A stretch of DNA of 64,000 nucleotides from Chloroflexota bacterium (GTDB lineage: Bacteria; Chloroflexota; Anaerolineae; Aggregatilineales; Phototrophicaceae): assembly GCA_016223085.1 (NCBI GenBank), contig JACRPS010000003.1:862202-926201 (forward strand). Direction: 5' to 3'. Shown here piece by piece: positions 23,611-32,534 of this stretch (its first letter is position 1; each line of letters starts with the position of its first letter). The translations under genes were made by a program, and so were the position numbers. The notes beneath the pieces are model-generated. The model was given only the letters and a program-made list of their open reading frames with translations. It did not search any database and had not been told where the DNA came from.

Positions 23611-23732
23611 CGCCTGTCCTCCATCATGGTTGTGATTGCTTCCTGCATGGTGTCTGGCCGCCTGGAACGTGCCGTTGATAGATGGTCTAACGCCGCTGTG
23701 TCTGTTAATGCTTCAACCCGCCGAATCACGCG

Positions 23733-24515
23733 CTATTGCGGCAGCGCCCGCCAGAAGCGTTCCACCGGTGTGCCGCTCCCGATGCGCAGCAGATGCTGCC
23801 GGACGGCCTGCGCCATCGCCTCCGCGCTGTCCCAGAAGGTGCTGATCTGCGACCGGTACAGGGCAATCGCGCGGATTTTGGCTTCAACATCTGCGTCGCT
23901 CAGGCTGATAGCTTCCACTTCCAGCTTGACACCGTTCTCCTGAAAATACAGCAGGGCGCGGTCAACGGCGTTTTTATGCTCACTATAAGGATACTCCTCG
24001 TAAAATTTCAGCGCCAACAGGGGGTTCTGCTTGCGCAGTTCCAGCGCCCAGTTGCGCACAATTTGATGGTCAACATGGTGCCCGGCGCCCAGCGGGGCGT
24101 ACAGCGCGTGAACCGCTTCGCGCGGGGGCAGCACAATCGTGGGGATTAACCGTCCGGCCAGATCGTCCGGGTGGATGTCGCCAAACAGCGACCCTTCCGA
24201 GGGGTACAGCGGCCTGCCATCTTTCGAAACGCGGTACACACAATCCCCCCACACGGTCATGTGCTGCGGCGTTGCCCCCAGGCTTTTAACCGCCGCATCA
24301 TCCTCCTCAATCCGCGCGGCAACCGCTTCGTCGCCCTGCCCCCAGCGGGCGTGCAGTTCCCGCACAATCGGTGTATCCGGGATACGGCGGGGATTCGGTT
24401 TCTGCCCCAGCACCGTCCGCACCGTCACGGGTTCACCGCGCTGCGTCAGTTGGTGAACCGTTCCGCCGCAGCTTAAAACCACGTCGTCAAAATGAGGGGA
24501 AAGAAACAGGTGCAT
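23733..24515 (-). CDS. PIG-L/LmbE-family deacetylase
   Basis: 260 residues. The zinc motif SPHFDDVVLSCGG gives His8, Asp10 and Asp11. The third metal ligand region is GAGHHVDHQIV (about 145-155). This family removes N-acetyl groups from GlcNAc-containing substrates (GlcNAc-PI, MshB, BshB-like). The protein is about the usual length and cytoplasmic. Upstream is a kinase gene 60 bp away with palindrome P5 between; downstream the kinase pair begins after 122 bp. No bacillithiol or mycothiol partner genes are seen, so the substrate is unknown. Confidence 0.87.
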   Translation of the reverse strand: MHLFLSPHFDDVVLSCGGTVHQLTQRGEPVTVRTVLGQKPNPRRIPDTPIVRELHARWGQGDEAVAARIEEDDAAVKSLGATPQHMTVWGDCVYRVSKDGRPLYPSEGSLFGDIHPDDLAGRLIPTIVLPPREAVHALYAPLGAGHHVDHQIVRNWALELRKQNPLLALKFYEEYPYSEHKNAVDRALLYFQENGVKLEVEAISLSDADVEAKIRAIALYRSQISTFWDSAEAMAQAVRQHLLRIGSGTPVERFWRALPQ

Positions 24516-24540
24516 AGGTCGCTTTCCAGAAGAAGGTGGC

Positions 24541-24568
24541 GTAGGGACACGACATAACGTGTCCCTAC
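24541..24568. repeat. Palindromic element P5
   Basis: GTAGGGACACGA...CGTGTCCCTAC, 8 bp before the kinase stop at 24576. Same arms as P7 (35121) with a different centre. Confidence 0.75.
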
Positions 24569-24575
24569 AGGTATT

Positions 24576-26405
24576 TTAACGGTCAATCGCCACGCTGAAC
24601 GTAAACGTGCTGCCTTTGCCGACTTCGCTTTCGATCTGTACCCGGCTGCCCATTTGCTCAATCAGACTGCGGGTGATGGCAAAGCCCAGCCCGGTCCCCG
24701 GACGTGACCGGGTGAAGTCATCTTCTGCCCGCCAGAACTTCCTGCCCAGATTGCTGATCGCTTCCGGTGACAGGCCGATGCCGGTATCGGAAACGCTGAA
24801 CTCAATCCGCCCGTTAACCTGCCGCGCTCGCAGGGTGATGCGCCCGCCTTCCGGTGTATATTTGTAAGCGTTGCTGACCAGATTGGTCAGCACTTGCAGC
24901 AGCCGGTAATAATCCACCCGCATGTCCGGCAGATCAGGTTCGATGATTTCCACGTATTCATGCCGGTATTCCTGCATCTGCGTCATGGTGCTGTCTTTCA
25001 CCGCCTGCACGATGTCCGCAACGGCCACGCGCGTTTCGTCCATGAAGAAGTGCCCGCTTTCGATGCGGCTGATGTCCGACAGATCGGAAACGAGCATCTC
25101 CATCCGTTTAACCGTATCCTTAATCCGGTGTAAAAACATCGTCTGACGTTCCGACAGGTCGCCCAGCATCAGCGTCAGGTCGGAATAACCGGCGATGCTG
25201 GTCATCGGCACTTTCAGGTCGTGCGCCACCACGCCCACAAATTCGCTCTTGGCAAGGTCGGCGGCGCGCACTGCCGCGTACAGCCGGGCGTTGTCAATGG
25301 CAACCGCCGCGCGGCCAACCATGCGCTCGATCAAATCCTGCTGCTCCGGCGTGAACGGCGTGCCGCTGTCGCGTTCGATGACGACAACACCGAGTGTTTT
25401 GGCCTCACGCAAGATCGGCACGATGACCGCCGCCTGCCCGCCGTTGTCCGCCAGGCTGACCGGCCTGCCACTTTCGATCACGTCCCGGATGACCGGATAG
25501 GCTTCGTCCAGTCGTTGATGGTCGGCGTCGTCATGACCGTAGTGATGCACGGCGCGCACCTGATCGCCGTCCACCAGCCCCAGGTGGCCGCTGTCTGCGT
25601 CGGACAGGCGGCAGGCCCATTCCAGCGTGATCTGCATCGCCTTGTCCGCGTCCAGCGTTTCGTTCAGCAGCCGGTCAATCCGCCGCAGTTGGGTAAGCTG
25701 TTCGACACGCGCGGCCAGTTCCTGATCGGTTTCGCTGAACAGCCGGGCGTTGTCAAGCGCGACCGCCGCCTGCCCGGCGAAGGTTTCCAGCGCCGCCAGG
25801 TCGTCTTCGTTGAACAGCCCGGCCATCATGCGGTTATCCACATAGACCACGCCGATGACGCTGCCGCGCGCCATCAGCGGTGTCGCCATGATGCTGCGCA
25901 GCGCCTGCCCGATGATGCTGGCCTGTCCGCTGAAGCGCGGGTCTTCGGTCGCGTTGGTGGTCAGAATCGCCTTACCGCTGTCCAGCACCTGGTTGGCAAT
26001 CGTGCGGCTGTACTGGAATTTCTCGCTGCTTAACGTCTGCTGGTCGAGGTTGCGCGCGGCCTTGACCGTCAGGCCGCCGTCGTCGTCGCGCAGCATCAGA
26101 AAGCCGCGTTCCGCCGCCGTTAGCTGGATGATGGCGTCCATCACCTGGTCGAGCACTACCTGCAAATCCAGCGACGACCCCAGCAGGCGACTGACGTTGT
26201 AGAGTGCCTGGAATCGCGCTTCCTTGCGCTGGCGCTTGCGGTCGGCGTCGTGCTGTTCCAGCAGCGCGCCCATCGCGTCAAGCTGTCGCGCCAGGAACGG
26301 ACCGTCCACCTTGCCTGCCTGAAGTTGCGTTCGCAGCAGACTCAGATTGTGGCGCAGGTTAGCGAGTTCGTGCTCGGCCAGGATTGGCGGCTGGTTATTC
26401 GTCAC
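24576..26405 (-). CDS. GAF-GAF sensor histidine kinase
   Basis: 609 residues from a GTG start. A coiled-coil N-terminus (10-55) is followed by GAF1 (about 60-195: SLDLQVVLDQVMDAIIQLTAAERGFLML, part) and GAF2 (about 240-390: ITLEWACRLSDADSGHLGLV, part). HisKA has VVAHDLKVPMTSIAGYSDLT (His near 405). HATPase_c is at about 495-605: LVSNAYKYTPEGG, VSDTGIGLSP, RPGTGLGFAITRSLI, GSTFTFSVAI. It is soluble, so an intracellular signal (small molecule or redox) is likely. The GTG lies inside the last codons of nth (11-base overlap), implying translational coupling. Confidence 0.9.
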   Translation of the reverse strand: MTNNQPPILAEHELANLRHNLSLLRTQLQAGKVDGPFLARQLDAMGALLEQHDADRKRQRKEARFQALYNVSRLLGSSLDLQVVLDQVMDAIIQLTAAERGFLMLRDDDGGLTVKAARNLDQQTLSSEKFQYSRTIANQVLDSGKAILTTNATEDPRFSGQASIIGQALRSIMATPLMARGSVIGVVYVDNRMMAGLFNEDDLAALETFAGQAAVALDNARLFSETDQELAARVEQLTQLRRIDRLLNETLDADKAMQITLEWACRLSDADSGHLGLVDGDQVRAVHHYGHDDADHQRLDEAYPVIRDVIESGRPVSLADNGGQAAVIVPILREAKTLGVVVIERDSGTPFTPEQQDLIERMVGRAAVAIDNARLYAAVRAADLAKSEFVGVVAHDLKVPMTSIAGYSDLTLMLGDLSERQTMFLHRIKDTVKRMEMLVSDLSDISRIESGHFFMDETRVAVADIVQAVKDSTMTQMQEYRHEYVEIIEPDLPDMRVDYYRLLQVLTNLVSNAYKYTPEGGRITLRARQVNGRIEFSVSDTGIGLSPEAISNLGRKFWRAEDDFTRSRPGTGLGFAITRSLIEQMGSRVQIESEVGKGSTFTFSVAIDR

Positions 26406-27108
26406 GGTAAGTAGCCTTTAGATAATAATCGCAGTAGGCGGTGATCGGGCAGCGTTCGCAGCGCGGCGCGCGGGCGATGCAGATTTCGCGCCCGTGCCAG
26501 ATTAAATTCAGGTGGAACGGCAGGTAATCGTCCGGCGGCACGATGGCTTCCATCACGTTGTGCGCCTTGTCCGCGCTGATACCTTCTGGCAGAAAGCCGA
26601 TGCGCTGGCCGACCCGATGCACGTGGGTGTCCACCGGGAACGCCGGGCGGTTAAAGGCGAAGCACAATACAATGGCTGCCGTCTTTGGCCCCACGCCGTT
26701 CAGACGGGTCAGCCACGCTTTGGCCTCGTCCAGCGGCAGGTCGTTGAGAAAATCAATCTTGATGCTGCCGCGCTCGTCACCGATCACGCGAAGCACTTCC
26801 TGGATGCGCGGCGCTTTCTGGTTCGCCAGCCCCGCCGACCGGATGGTTTCGATCAACTCGTCCAACGACGCGTCGCGCACGGCTTCCCATGTCGGGTAGC
26901 GCGCCTTCAGCGCGTCGAAGGCGCGCCCGCTGTTGGTGTCGCTCGTGCTCTGGCTGAGGATGCAGCTTACCAGTTCGTCCACCGGCGGCAGCGTTGGCCG
27001 CCAGTCGGGATAGCCGTACACCTCGCGCAGCAGCGCCGCCACCGGCGCGTATTTGGCCTGCCGGCGCTCAAAATCAGGAATCGTATCCATCACGGTTATT
27101 TTTTGCAT
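26395..27108 (-). CDS. nth: Endonuclease III-like DNA glycosylase/AP lyase
   Basis: 237 residues. The HhH-GPD fold has the helix-hairpin-helix LNGVGPKTAAIVL with catalytic Lys142 and the catalytic Asp160 (VDTHVHRVGQR). The [4Fe-4S] loop is C210-x6-C217-x2-C220-x5-C226, the canonical spacing of EndoIII. The region LSQSTSD replaces the common LSAQTTD. It excises oxidised pyrimidines in base excision repair. A TACAAT -10 ends only about 10 bp before ATG 27108, so the mRNA may be nearly leaderless (inference). The next gene, a GAF kinase, overlaps its end. Confidence 0.92.
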   Translation of the reverse strand: MQKITVMDTIPDFERRQAKYAPVAALLREVYGYPDWRPTLPPVDELVSCILSQSTSDTNSGRAFDALKARYPTWEAVRDASLDELIETIRSAGLANQKAPRIQEVLRVIGDERGSIKIDFLNDLPLDEAKAWLTRLNGVGPKTAAIVLCFAFNRPAFPVDTHVHRVGQRIGFLPEGISADKAHNVMEAIVPPDDYLPFHLNLIWHGREICIARAPRCERCPITAYCDYYLKATYRDE

Positions 27109-27363
27109 ACTTTAGATTGTACGCGGGAACGGGCACGGGGCAAGCGGGGGAAATCGGGAAGGCTGTGGCGCTGGTGATTGCCCGGTATGCCATTCGCTTG
27201 ACAGGAGTGCTGCTACAAACGGCACTCTGATTGACAGCCTCTTGTGAGGGTTCGCGCCATCGTCAGTCAATCGTACCCTTTACGGTGGGTAAACAACCTT
27301 TACGGTTGTGACAGGATATTTATAGTTAACTTAAGGAGCACCACTACAGGGGGAATACAAAAC

Positions 27364-30354
27364 ATGTGGGCAAAGGCACTTGGTGTCATTCTGGCATTGA
27401 GCCTCATTTTCGGCTTGCACCTCGCTCAGGCACAAACCTATGGGACTCAACCGATCACCCCGCAGAATGCGGGCGCGCTGGTGCCGCTGATCCAGTGGAA
27501 TCATCTCGCCCCACTTGATACTCCGTACCCGGTCGCTGCTGAACCCACCGCAGCCTACGACGAGTCCCTTCACAGGTATTTTGACCGGGACAGCAGTTTC
27601 AGCCCGGACGAACGTTACTTCGCGCACTTCGTCAACGAGCCGCTGACGCTGTGGCTGGTTGATCTGGCTGAAGGCACTGAGCGAGCCTTTCTGCTGAACG
27701 GCGTGAACGCGGAAATCAGCGCCGACTGGCATACGCTGGTGATCGCGGCGCGAGCCGAGGGGTCATACCAGGTGTCTGCCCGGCGGGTAGATATGGATGC
27801 CCTGCTGGGGCTGCCCCGCGCGCCCATTAGTCAGACAACCGCCGGCAGTTGCCAGTTCCGCATCACCGTCAGTTCAACCAATTTGCGCGAAAGTCCAGCT
27901 ACCGATTCTGCCTCGCTCGGTTACGCGCTGGCTGATCAGACTTACTCGGTCATCGTCACCAACTTTTCTGGCGATTGGGTGCAGGTGCATGGCGAAAGGC
28001 AGCCGGCATGGTTGGGCAGCCAGTACGGTGCGTTTGAGGGGAACTGCGCCGCGCCGCCCATCGTCCTGACAGCGGACAACGAACCGTCGCGGAATGCCGA
28101 TATCGAAGTGGAATTCACGTCGGATGGCAGTGACATTGAGATCAACGGCGGCGGAGAATCCCAACAGCTTTCGGGATATCACAGGGCTTTTCACCCGGAC
28201 GGACACCAGCGGGCCGTTTTCGGAGGTGACGGTATCGTGCGTCTGCTGGACACCGAGACCGGCGCGGAACTTAAAACGTTCATACTGCCGGGCGGAGAGG
28301 TCAACGATCTTGAGTTCAGCCCGGACGGGCGTTATTTGCTCATTAGCAATGATCAAAACGACAATCCTGACAAACCACTGTACCAGGTTTATCTCTGGGA
28401 CCTTACCAGTACACCTGCCCACGTCCTGACCACGCGCGATACAGATGCTTATCTCATCCTGCCGGATGGTAGCGCTGCCACGTTTTTACGGGATGGCAGT
28501 GGCATAATAGTCTGGAAAGCTGCCCCCAATACGGTTGGCCTGTGGGATATTGCCCGGCGCGACTATCGTTTTGTCATGTACAAACCCGCCGGCTGGATAT
28601 CCCAGCCTCCATACCCTGACACGCTGGTATACCACTATCGGATTGGAGCAGAAGACAGCAGCATCACTTTCATCAGTACCCAGACCGGCAAAACGATCAG
28701 TCAACTAACCATGCCGCATTTTCTGTACTTCTCCCTAGGTTGGCGCTGGATTGTGAGCTATGACGTGTGGCTTGGTGATGTTACGATCTGGGGCGTGCCG
28801 GTCAATGCCGCCGTTCCCACGCTGCCGCCCACCGCTACCCGCACACCAACGCCGACGATCTCAGCGACGCCGCCAGGGTTCGTCCCCACTGCCGAACCCA
28901 GTGTAGTGTATGGACAAAACGGCCCGATGGACTATTATGCGCTGGAAGCAATGTGGCAAACGATGACGGCAACCGTGCTGCCGATCACCCGCACGCCAAC
29001 GCCGACGCTTACGCCAACGGCCACGCTTCTGCCAGCCGTGACGCCGGTGGTTGTCACCCCACAGCCTGGCGCGGAAGTAATTACAGCCGCCAACCATCAG
29101 CAGGTTACGCTGCTAAAGACTCTGCGACTGCCGCCTGACGCGAGGAACGTTGACCATCTGACGCTGCTGACGCCGGACGGTTTGCGGCTGGTCGCGGCTG
29201 GTAAAAGCAACCTCAGCGTGTGGGATATGCTGCGTGGCGAGCCGATCATGACCTTTGGCGAGCATCCATCTCCCATCGTGGATATGACCATCAGCCGCGA
29301 TGGGCGTTATGTCCTCACGCTGGCTGACGATGACGTGCTGCGCCTGTGGGCGCTGGACACCGGAACGCTGGTGAACAGCGTGGCGACTGAAGCGTATGGC
29401 TACGGAAATTTCCGGTTGCAGCTCAGCCCGGACAACCGCCGCGCCCTGGTACTGGAATGGGCGGCTGATCGTAACGAACGTCTGCGCGTCCGCGATCTGT
29501 CTACCGGAGACATCGAGCTTGAAACCGGATTGGTCTATCGGGATACCAGCGGCGGTTTCCGCCCCGATGGCACGGCTGTCTGGTGGGACGCGCCTAAAAT
29601 TTATTCTCCCGACAGCATCCAGACACGGCAGTATCATCTTTATCGAACGCCGGATACCAACGTGATGGTGCCGAGCACCGACTTCACCCGCGTGGCGACC
29701 TTTGACACCGACAAAGTGAATATTCGTATCTGGGATACTGCCGGGGGACAGGAGCCGGTGCTGCTTCAGGGACACACCGCCCCGGTGCGCGAAGTCTATT
29801 TCAGCCCGGACGCGCGGCTGCTGGTGTCATTCGACCAGGATAACAACATGCTGCTGTGGGATACGGCGACCGGGGCCGTTCTGACCACGATTCCGGACGG
29901 TGTGCTGCCGCACGGAATGCCGCTGGGTGACAGCCGCCTGCTGATCGCTGCCACAGATGGCACGACGCAGGTTGTGGATATGGGGATGGCATTTTATGCT
30001 TCCACTCGCACACCCAGCACGCCGGGTAGGCTGCTCGGCATCAGCGGTGATGGCACAACCATCGTCCTGAAGCTGTACCGTTTTGTTCTCCTGTTTGGTA
30101 TACCCACCGTAGATCGCCCGGCCTATGCCAGCGTGCCAGCCTGGGTCGTGCCTTCGGCCATCAATGTCCGGCCTCAGCCGTCGCTGGACGCTGCGGCCAG
30201 CGGAACGGTCAGCGGCGCGGTCATCGTCGGCGGGCGCGACGCCAGCGGCCAGTTTGTCTATCTGCCGGAAGTCAACGGCTGGGTGTTGGCCGACCCGGCT
30301 TACATGAACCTGGGTGGGCTGAGCGTTGAACAGTTGACCATTCGCCCGGAATGA
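27364..30354 (+). CDS. Large exported WD40 / SH3b protein
   Basis: 996 residues from ATG 27364, chosen because AGGGGGAA precedes it and a signal peptide begins there (MWAKALGVILALSLIFGLHL, cleavage near AQAQ). Order: propeller blades; an SH3b-like domain (STNLRESPATDSASLGYALA, GDWVQVHG); more blades (FSPDGRYLLISND, part); a Pro/Thr linker with TRTPTPT repeated (around 530-600); a second WD40 set (ISRDGRYVLTLADDDVLRLWAL, FSPDARLLVSFDQDNNMLLWD, each in part); and a C-terminal SH3b-like segment (INVRPQPSLDAAASG). It is probably a cell-surface or periplasmic interaction protein. Two in-frame copies of cctttacggt, 21 bp apart, lie in its 255-bp upstream gap. Confidence 0.87.
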   Translation: MWAKALGVILALSLIFGLHLAQAQTYGTQPITPQNAGALVPLIQWNHLAPLDTPYPVAAEPTAAYDESLHRYFDRDSSFSPDERYFAHFVNEPLTLWLVDLAEGTERAFLLNGVNAEISADWHTLVIAARAEGSYQVSARRVDMDALLGLPRAPISQTTAGSCQFRITVSSTNLRESPATDSASLGYALADQTYSVIVTNFSGDWVQVHGERQPAWLGSQYGAFEGNCAAPPIVLTADNEPSRNADIEVEFTSDGSDIEINGGGESQQLSGYHRAFHPDGHQRAVFGGDGIVRLLDTETGAELKTFILPGGEVNDLEFSPDGRYLLISNDQNDNPDKPLYQVYLWDLTSTPAHVLTTRDTDAYLILPDGSAATFLRDGSGIIVWKAAPNTVGLWDIARRDYRFVMYKPAGWISQPPYPDTLVYHYRIGAEDSSITFISTQTGKTISQLTMPHFLYFSLGWRWIVSYDVWLGDVTIWGVPVNAAVPTLPPTATRTPTPTISATPPGFVPTAEPSVVYGQNGPMDYYALEAMWQTMTATVLPITRTPTPTLTPTATLLPAVTPVVVTPQPGAEVITAANHQQVTLLKTLRLPPDARNVDHLTLLTPDGLRLVAAGKSNLSVWDMLRGEPIMTFGEHPSPIVDMTISRDGRYVLTLADDDVLRLWALDTGTLVNSVATEAYGYGNFRLQLSPDNRRALVLEWAADRNERLRVRDLSTGDIELETGLVYRDTSGGFRPDGTAVWWDAPKIYSPDSIQTRQYHLYRTPDTNVMVPSTDFTRVATFDTDKVNIRIWDTAGGQEPVLLQGHTAPVREVYFSPDARLLVSFDQDNNMLLWDTATGAVLTTIPDGVLPHGMPLGDSRLLIAATDGTTQVVDMGMAFYASTRTPSTPGRLLGISGDGTTIVLKLYRFVLLFGIPTVDRPAYASVPAWVVPSAINVRPQPSLDAAASGTVSGAVIVGGRDASGQFVYLPEVNGWVLADPAYMNLGGLSVEQLTIRPE

Positions 30355-30403
30355 ACGACTCAGAACTTCAGCATCAGGTTTTATCCGGCAAGTTTAGCAA
30401 TCA

Positions 30404-30430
30404 TAGGGGAGGGTCTGAGACCCTCCCCTA
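30404..30430. repeat. Palindromic element P6
   Basis: TAGGGGAGGGTC and GACCCTCCCCTA arms around a 3-base centre, between convergent genes. Confidence 0.7.
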
Positions 30431-30436
30431 CCCGTT

Positions 30437-30516
30437 TTCGCCTCCGTGTTAGGTTATGTTCTTCCCTTTCTCTTCGCGCCTTTGCCCCTTCACGCCTTTG
30501 CGTTATGTTTTTTCTT
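30437..30516. repeat. Heptad repeat array, copy H5
   Basis: CCTCCGTG, then TTAGGTTATGTTCTTCCC, then CGCGCCTTTGCCCCTTCACGC and CTTTGCGTTATG. The stop codon of the ABC-F gene (TTA 30503-30505) lies inside the final CTTTGCGTTATG unit. Block order differs from H4 and H6. Confidence 0.75.
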
Positions 30517-32170
30517 TTCCCTCATCACCGCCCAGCCGTTCGACCAGCCGGCCATCGCGCAGTTCCCACACCGCGCCGCCGAACTGCCGGATGAATCGCC
30601 GGTCATGCGATACCGCGATCACCGGGCCGGGGAAGTCGCGCAGCGCCGCTTCCAGTTCTTCCAGCACGTCGAAGCTGATGTGGTTTGTCGGTTCGTCCAG
30701 AATCAGCAGGTTGGCGCGGCTGGCGATCAAGCGCGCCAGTTGCAGCTTGCGCCGCTGGCCGACACTCAATTCCCCGACGAGCTTATCCAGATCATCGTAG
30801 CGGAACAGTCCCGATGTGAGCAGCGCCGCCTTCGCCTGCTGGTCGGTTTCCGGCAGGCCGTCCCGGTAGGCTTCAAATACCGTCTGGGCAGGGTCAAGCG
30901 CCGTGCCTTCCTGATCGAGATAGCCGATTTTTACCATCGGGCTGACGCGCACCTCGCCGCTGTCCGGTCGTTCGATGCCCGCCAGAATCTTGAGCAGGGT
31001 GGATTTGCCTGCGCCGTTTGCGCCCGCCAGCAAAACCCGGCTGCCCGCGCTCAGCGTAAAATCCACGCCGTCCAGTACGCGCCGGCCATCATACGCTTTG
31101 ACGAGGCCGGACGCGATCAGGGGCAGCCGCCCTTTGAGCGCCTCCGGGTCGAAATCGGCATTAAAGCGCAGCGGGCGCGGTGGCCGGGGTATCGGGTTTG
31201 CCTCGATGCGCCGCAGCTTTTCTTCCGCCGCCCGTACCCGTTTGGCAATCGTCGCGTCGTGGCCGTTTTTCTCGAAGTGGTAGATATACTTATCGCGGTC
31301 GGTGTGGGCGCGGTAGTTGCTGGCGCGGGCCGTTTCCTGTGCCTGGAGCTTCAGCGCCCTGATCTCCTCCTGCTGCGCGGCGTAGTCGGCTTCCCACTTG
31401 CGCCGTTCCAGCGTTTTGGCGCGCAGGTAAGCGTCATAATCGCCCGCGTACCGCTTCGCCACCCGCGAGTGTTCGTCAATTTCGACGATGGCGCTGACGA
31501 TGCGGTTCAAAAACTGCCGGTCGTGCGATACCACCAGCACCGCGCCGCGATAAGCGCGCAGGTAGTCTTCCAGCCAGGCCAGGCTGGAGAAGTCGAGATG
31601 GTTGGTCGGTTCGTCCAGCAGCAGCACGTCCGGCGCTTGCAGCAGCAGGAGTGCCAGCCCTACCCGCGCTTTTTCGCCGCCGGACAGCGTGGCGAACAGG
31701 CGCGCCGGGTCAATGTGGCCGACGCCCAGGCCGGACAGCACCGCCTCCACCCGGTGTTCGCTGTCGTAGCCGCCGGCGCGTTCGAAGCGTTCCGCCACTT
31801 CGCCATATTCCGCCATGATCGCGTCCAGCGTGTCGCCGCTGGCGTGGGCCATGCCGTCTTCAAGCCAGCGCAGCCGCGTTTCCAGGTCGAGCAGGTCGCG
31901 CAGCGCGTCCTCGATCAGGTCGCCGACGGTCTGGCTGTCCCAACCGGCCATCGTCTGTGCCAGATAACCCAGCCGCAGACCGGGCGAAAGCTGCGCCGCG
32001 CCGCCATCGGCCTCCACTTCGCCGGTGATGATTTTGAGCAGCGTGGATTTACCGACGCCATTGGCGCCCACCAGTCCGATGCGTTCCCCGGCGTTCAGCA
32101 CCAGCGATACGCCATTCAGTACGGTCTGGAAGCCATAGGTTTTGAATACGTTGGATACGGAGAAAAACAC
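30503..32170 (-). CDS. ABC-F family ATPase (Uup/EttA/antibiotic-resistance type)
   Basis: 555 residues from GTG 32170, chosen because AGGGAGAGG lies 6 bases upstream. Two ABC domains without membrane segments: Walker A GANGVGKST, signature LSGGEKAR and Walker B LLLDEPTNHLD in the first; GANGAGKST, LSVGQRRKL and LILDEPTNHIS in the second. They are joined by a basic inter-domain linker (about 235-300), the segment that reaches into the ribosomal E site/PTC in this family. The second signature LSVGQ instead of LSGGQ is a variant. A role in translation quality control or ribosome protection from antibiotics is known for relatives. The 254-nt leader with a short ORF suggests attenuation control. 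Confidence 0.9.
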   Translation of the reverse strand: MFFSVSNVFKTYGFQTVLNGVSLVLNAGERIGLVGANGVGKSTLLKIITGEVEADGGAAQLSPGLRLGYLAQTMAGWDSQTVGDLIEDALRDLLDLETRLRWLEDGMAHASGDTLDAIMAEYGEVAERFERAGGYDSEHRVEAVLSGLGVGHIDPARLFATLSGGEKARVGLALLLLQAPDVLLLDEPTNHLDFSSLAWLEDYLRAYRGAVLVVSHDRQFLNRIVSAIVEIDEHSRVAKRYAGDYDAYLRAKTLERRKWEADYAAQQEEIRALKLQAQETARASNYRAHTDRDKYIYHFEKNGHDATIAKRVRAAEEKLRRIEANPIPRPPRPLRFNADFDPEALKGRLPLIASGLVKAYDGRRVLDGVDFTLSAGSRVLLAGANGAGKSTLLKILAGIERPDSGEVRVSPMVKIGYLDQEGTALDPAQTVFEAYRDGLPETDQQAKAALLTSGLFRYDDLDKLVGELSVGQRRKLQLARLIASRANLLILDEPTNHISFDVLEELEAALRDFPGPVIAVSHDRRFIRQFGGAVWELRDGRLVERLGGDEGKEKT

Positions 32171-32424
32171 AGGCCGCCTCTCCCTGAGCTTCAAATACGT
32201 TCAGCGCGGATTACCGGCGCGGCGGACGCGAATCACACCGCCCAGGGATTGCCCTCAGTCGTGCCTATGCGATTGTGTGACAGCGGGAAGCCGCTGACCA
32301 TGCGCGAGCAACCGGGGAATCCGTAAACCGTTACGAATGTTGGGTGCTCAGCCTGCGCATGATCGGCCTTTCTCTCAGAATAGACAGGAAGTTCGGGAAT
32401 TGCCAGTTGGCAACTGCCGCAACC
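32171..32424 (-). promoter_or_regulatory. Long 5' leader of the ABC-F gene, possible attenuator
   Basis: From the predicted start near 32424 to the GTG at 32170 is about 254 nt. It contains a 9-codon ORF (32331-32360) and, further on, the hairpin CAGCGG-CTTC-CCGCTG (about 32276-32291). No gene-sized ORF with an independent ribosome site is seen. Antibiotic-responsive ABC-F genes in other phyla use such leaders; whether this one does is inference. Confidence 0.5.
32331..32360 (-). CDS. Possible leader peptide MRRLSTQHS upstream of ABC-F
   Basis: Nine codons with ATG and TAA, preceded by GAGAAAGG. It starts with Arg-Arg, reminiscent of short arrest peptides rich in basic residues near the N-terminus. 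Placement in the leader is the main argument; the coding signal cannot be judged at this size. Confidence 0.35.
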   Translation of the reverse strand: MRRLSTQHS

Positions 32425-32430
32425 GCTGCC

Positions 32431-32460
32431 ATTGTACGGAAAAAAGGCGGGGTTTGTCAA
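32431..32460 (-). promoter_or_regulatory. Sigma-70-type promoter of the ABC-F gene
   Basis: On the minus strand TTGACA (32455-32460), an 18-bp spacer and TACAAT (32431-32436), one of the two best matches in the window. Confidence 0.75.
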
Positions 32461-32534
32461 CCAGGTTAGTCAGCGAATTTTGTTTTAAGCGGGTTCAGTT
32501 TTCGCTTTTCCGGTAGAATAGGGATGAACGCTAT

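Noticed and set aside
27244..27363. 40-codon upstream extension of the WD40/SH3 protein
   Set aside because: The signal peptide and a good ribosome site begin at 27364; the extension is basic, lacks a ribosome site and crosses a likely promoter/leader.
32233..32460. 75-codon ORF in the ABC-F leader
   Set aside because: Its start overlaps the -35 promoter element, so it could not be translated from that transcript; no ribosome site and no protein-like composition.
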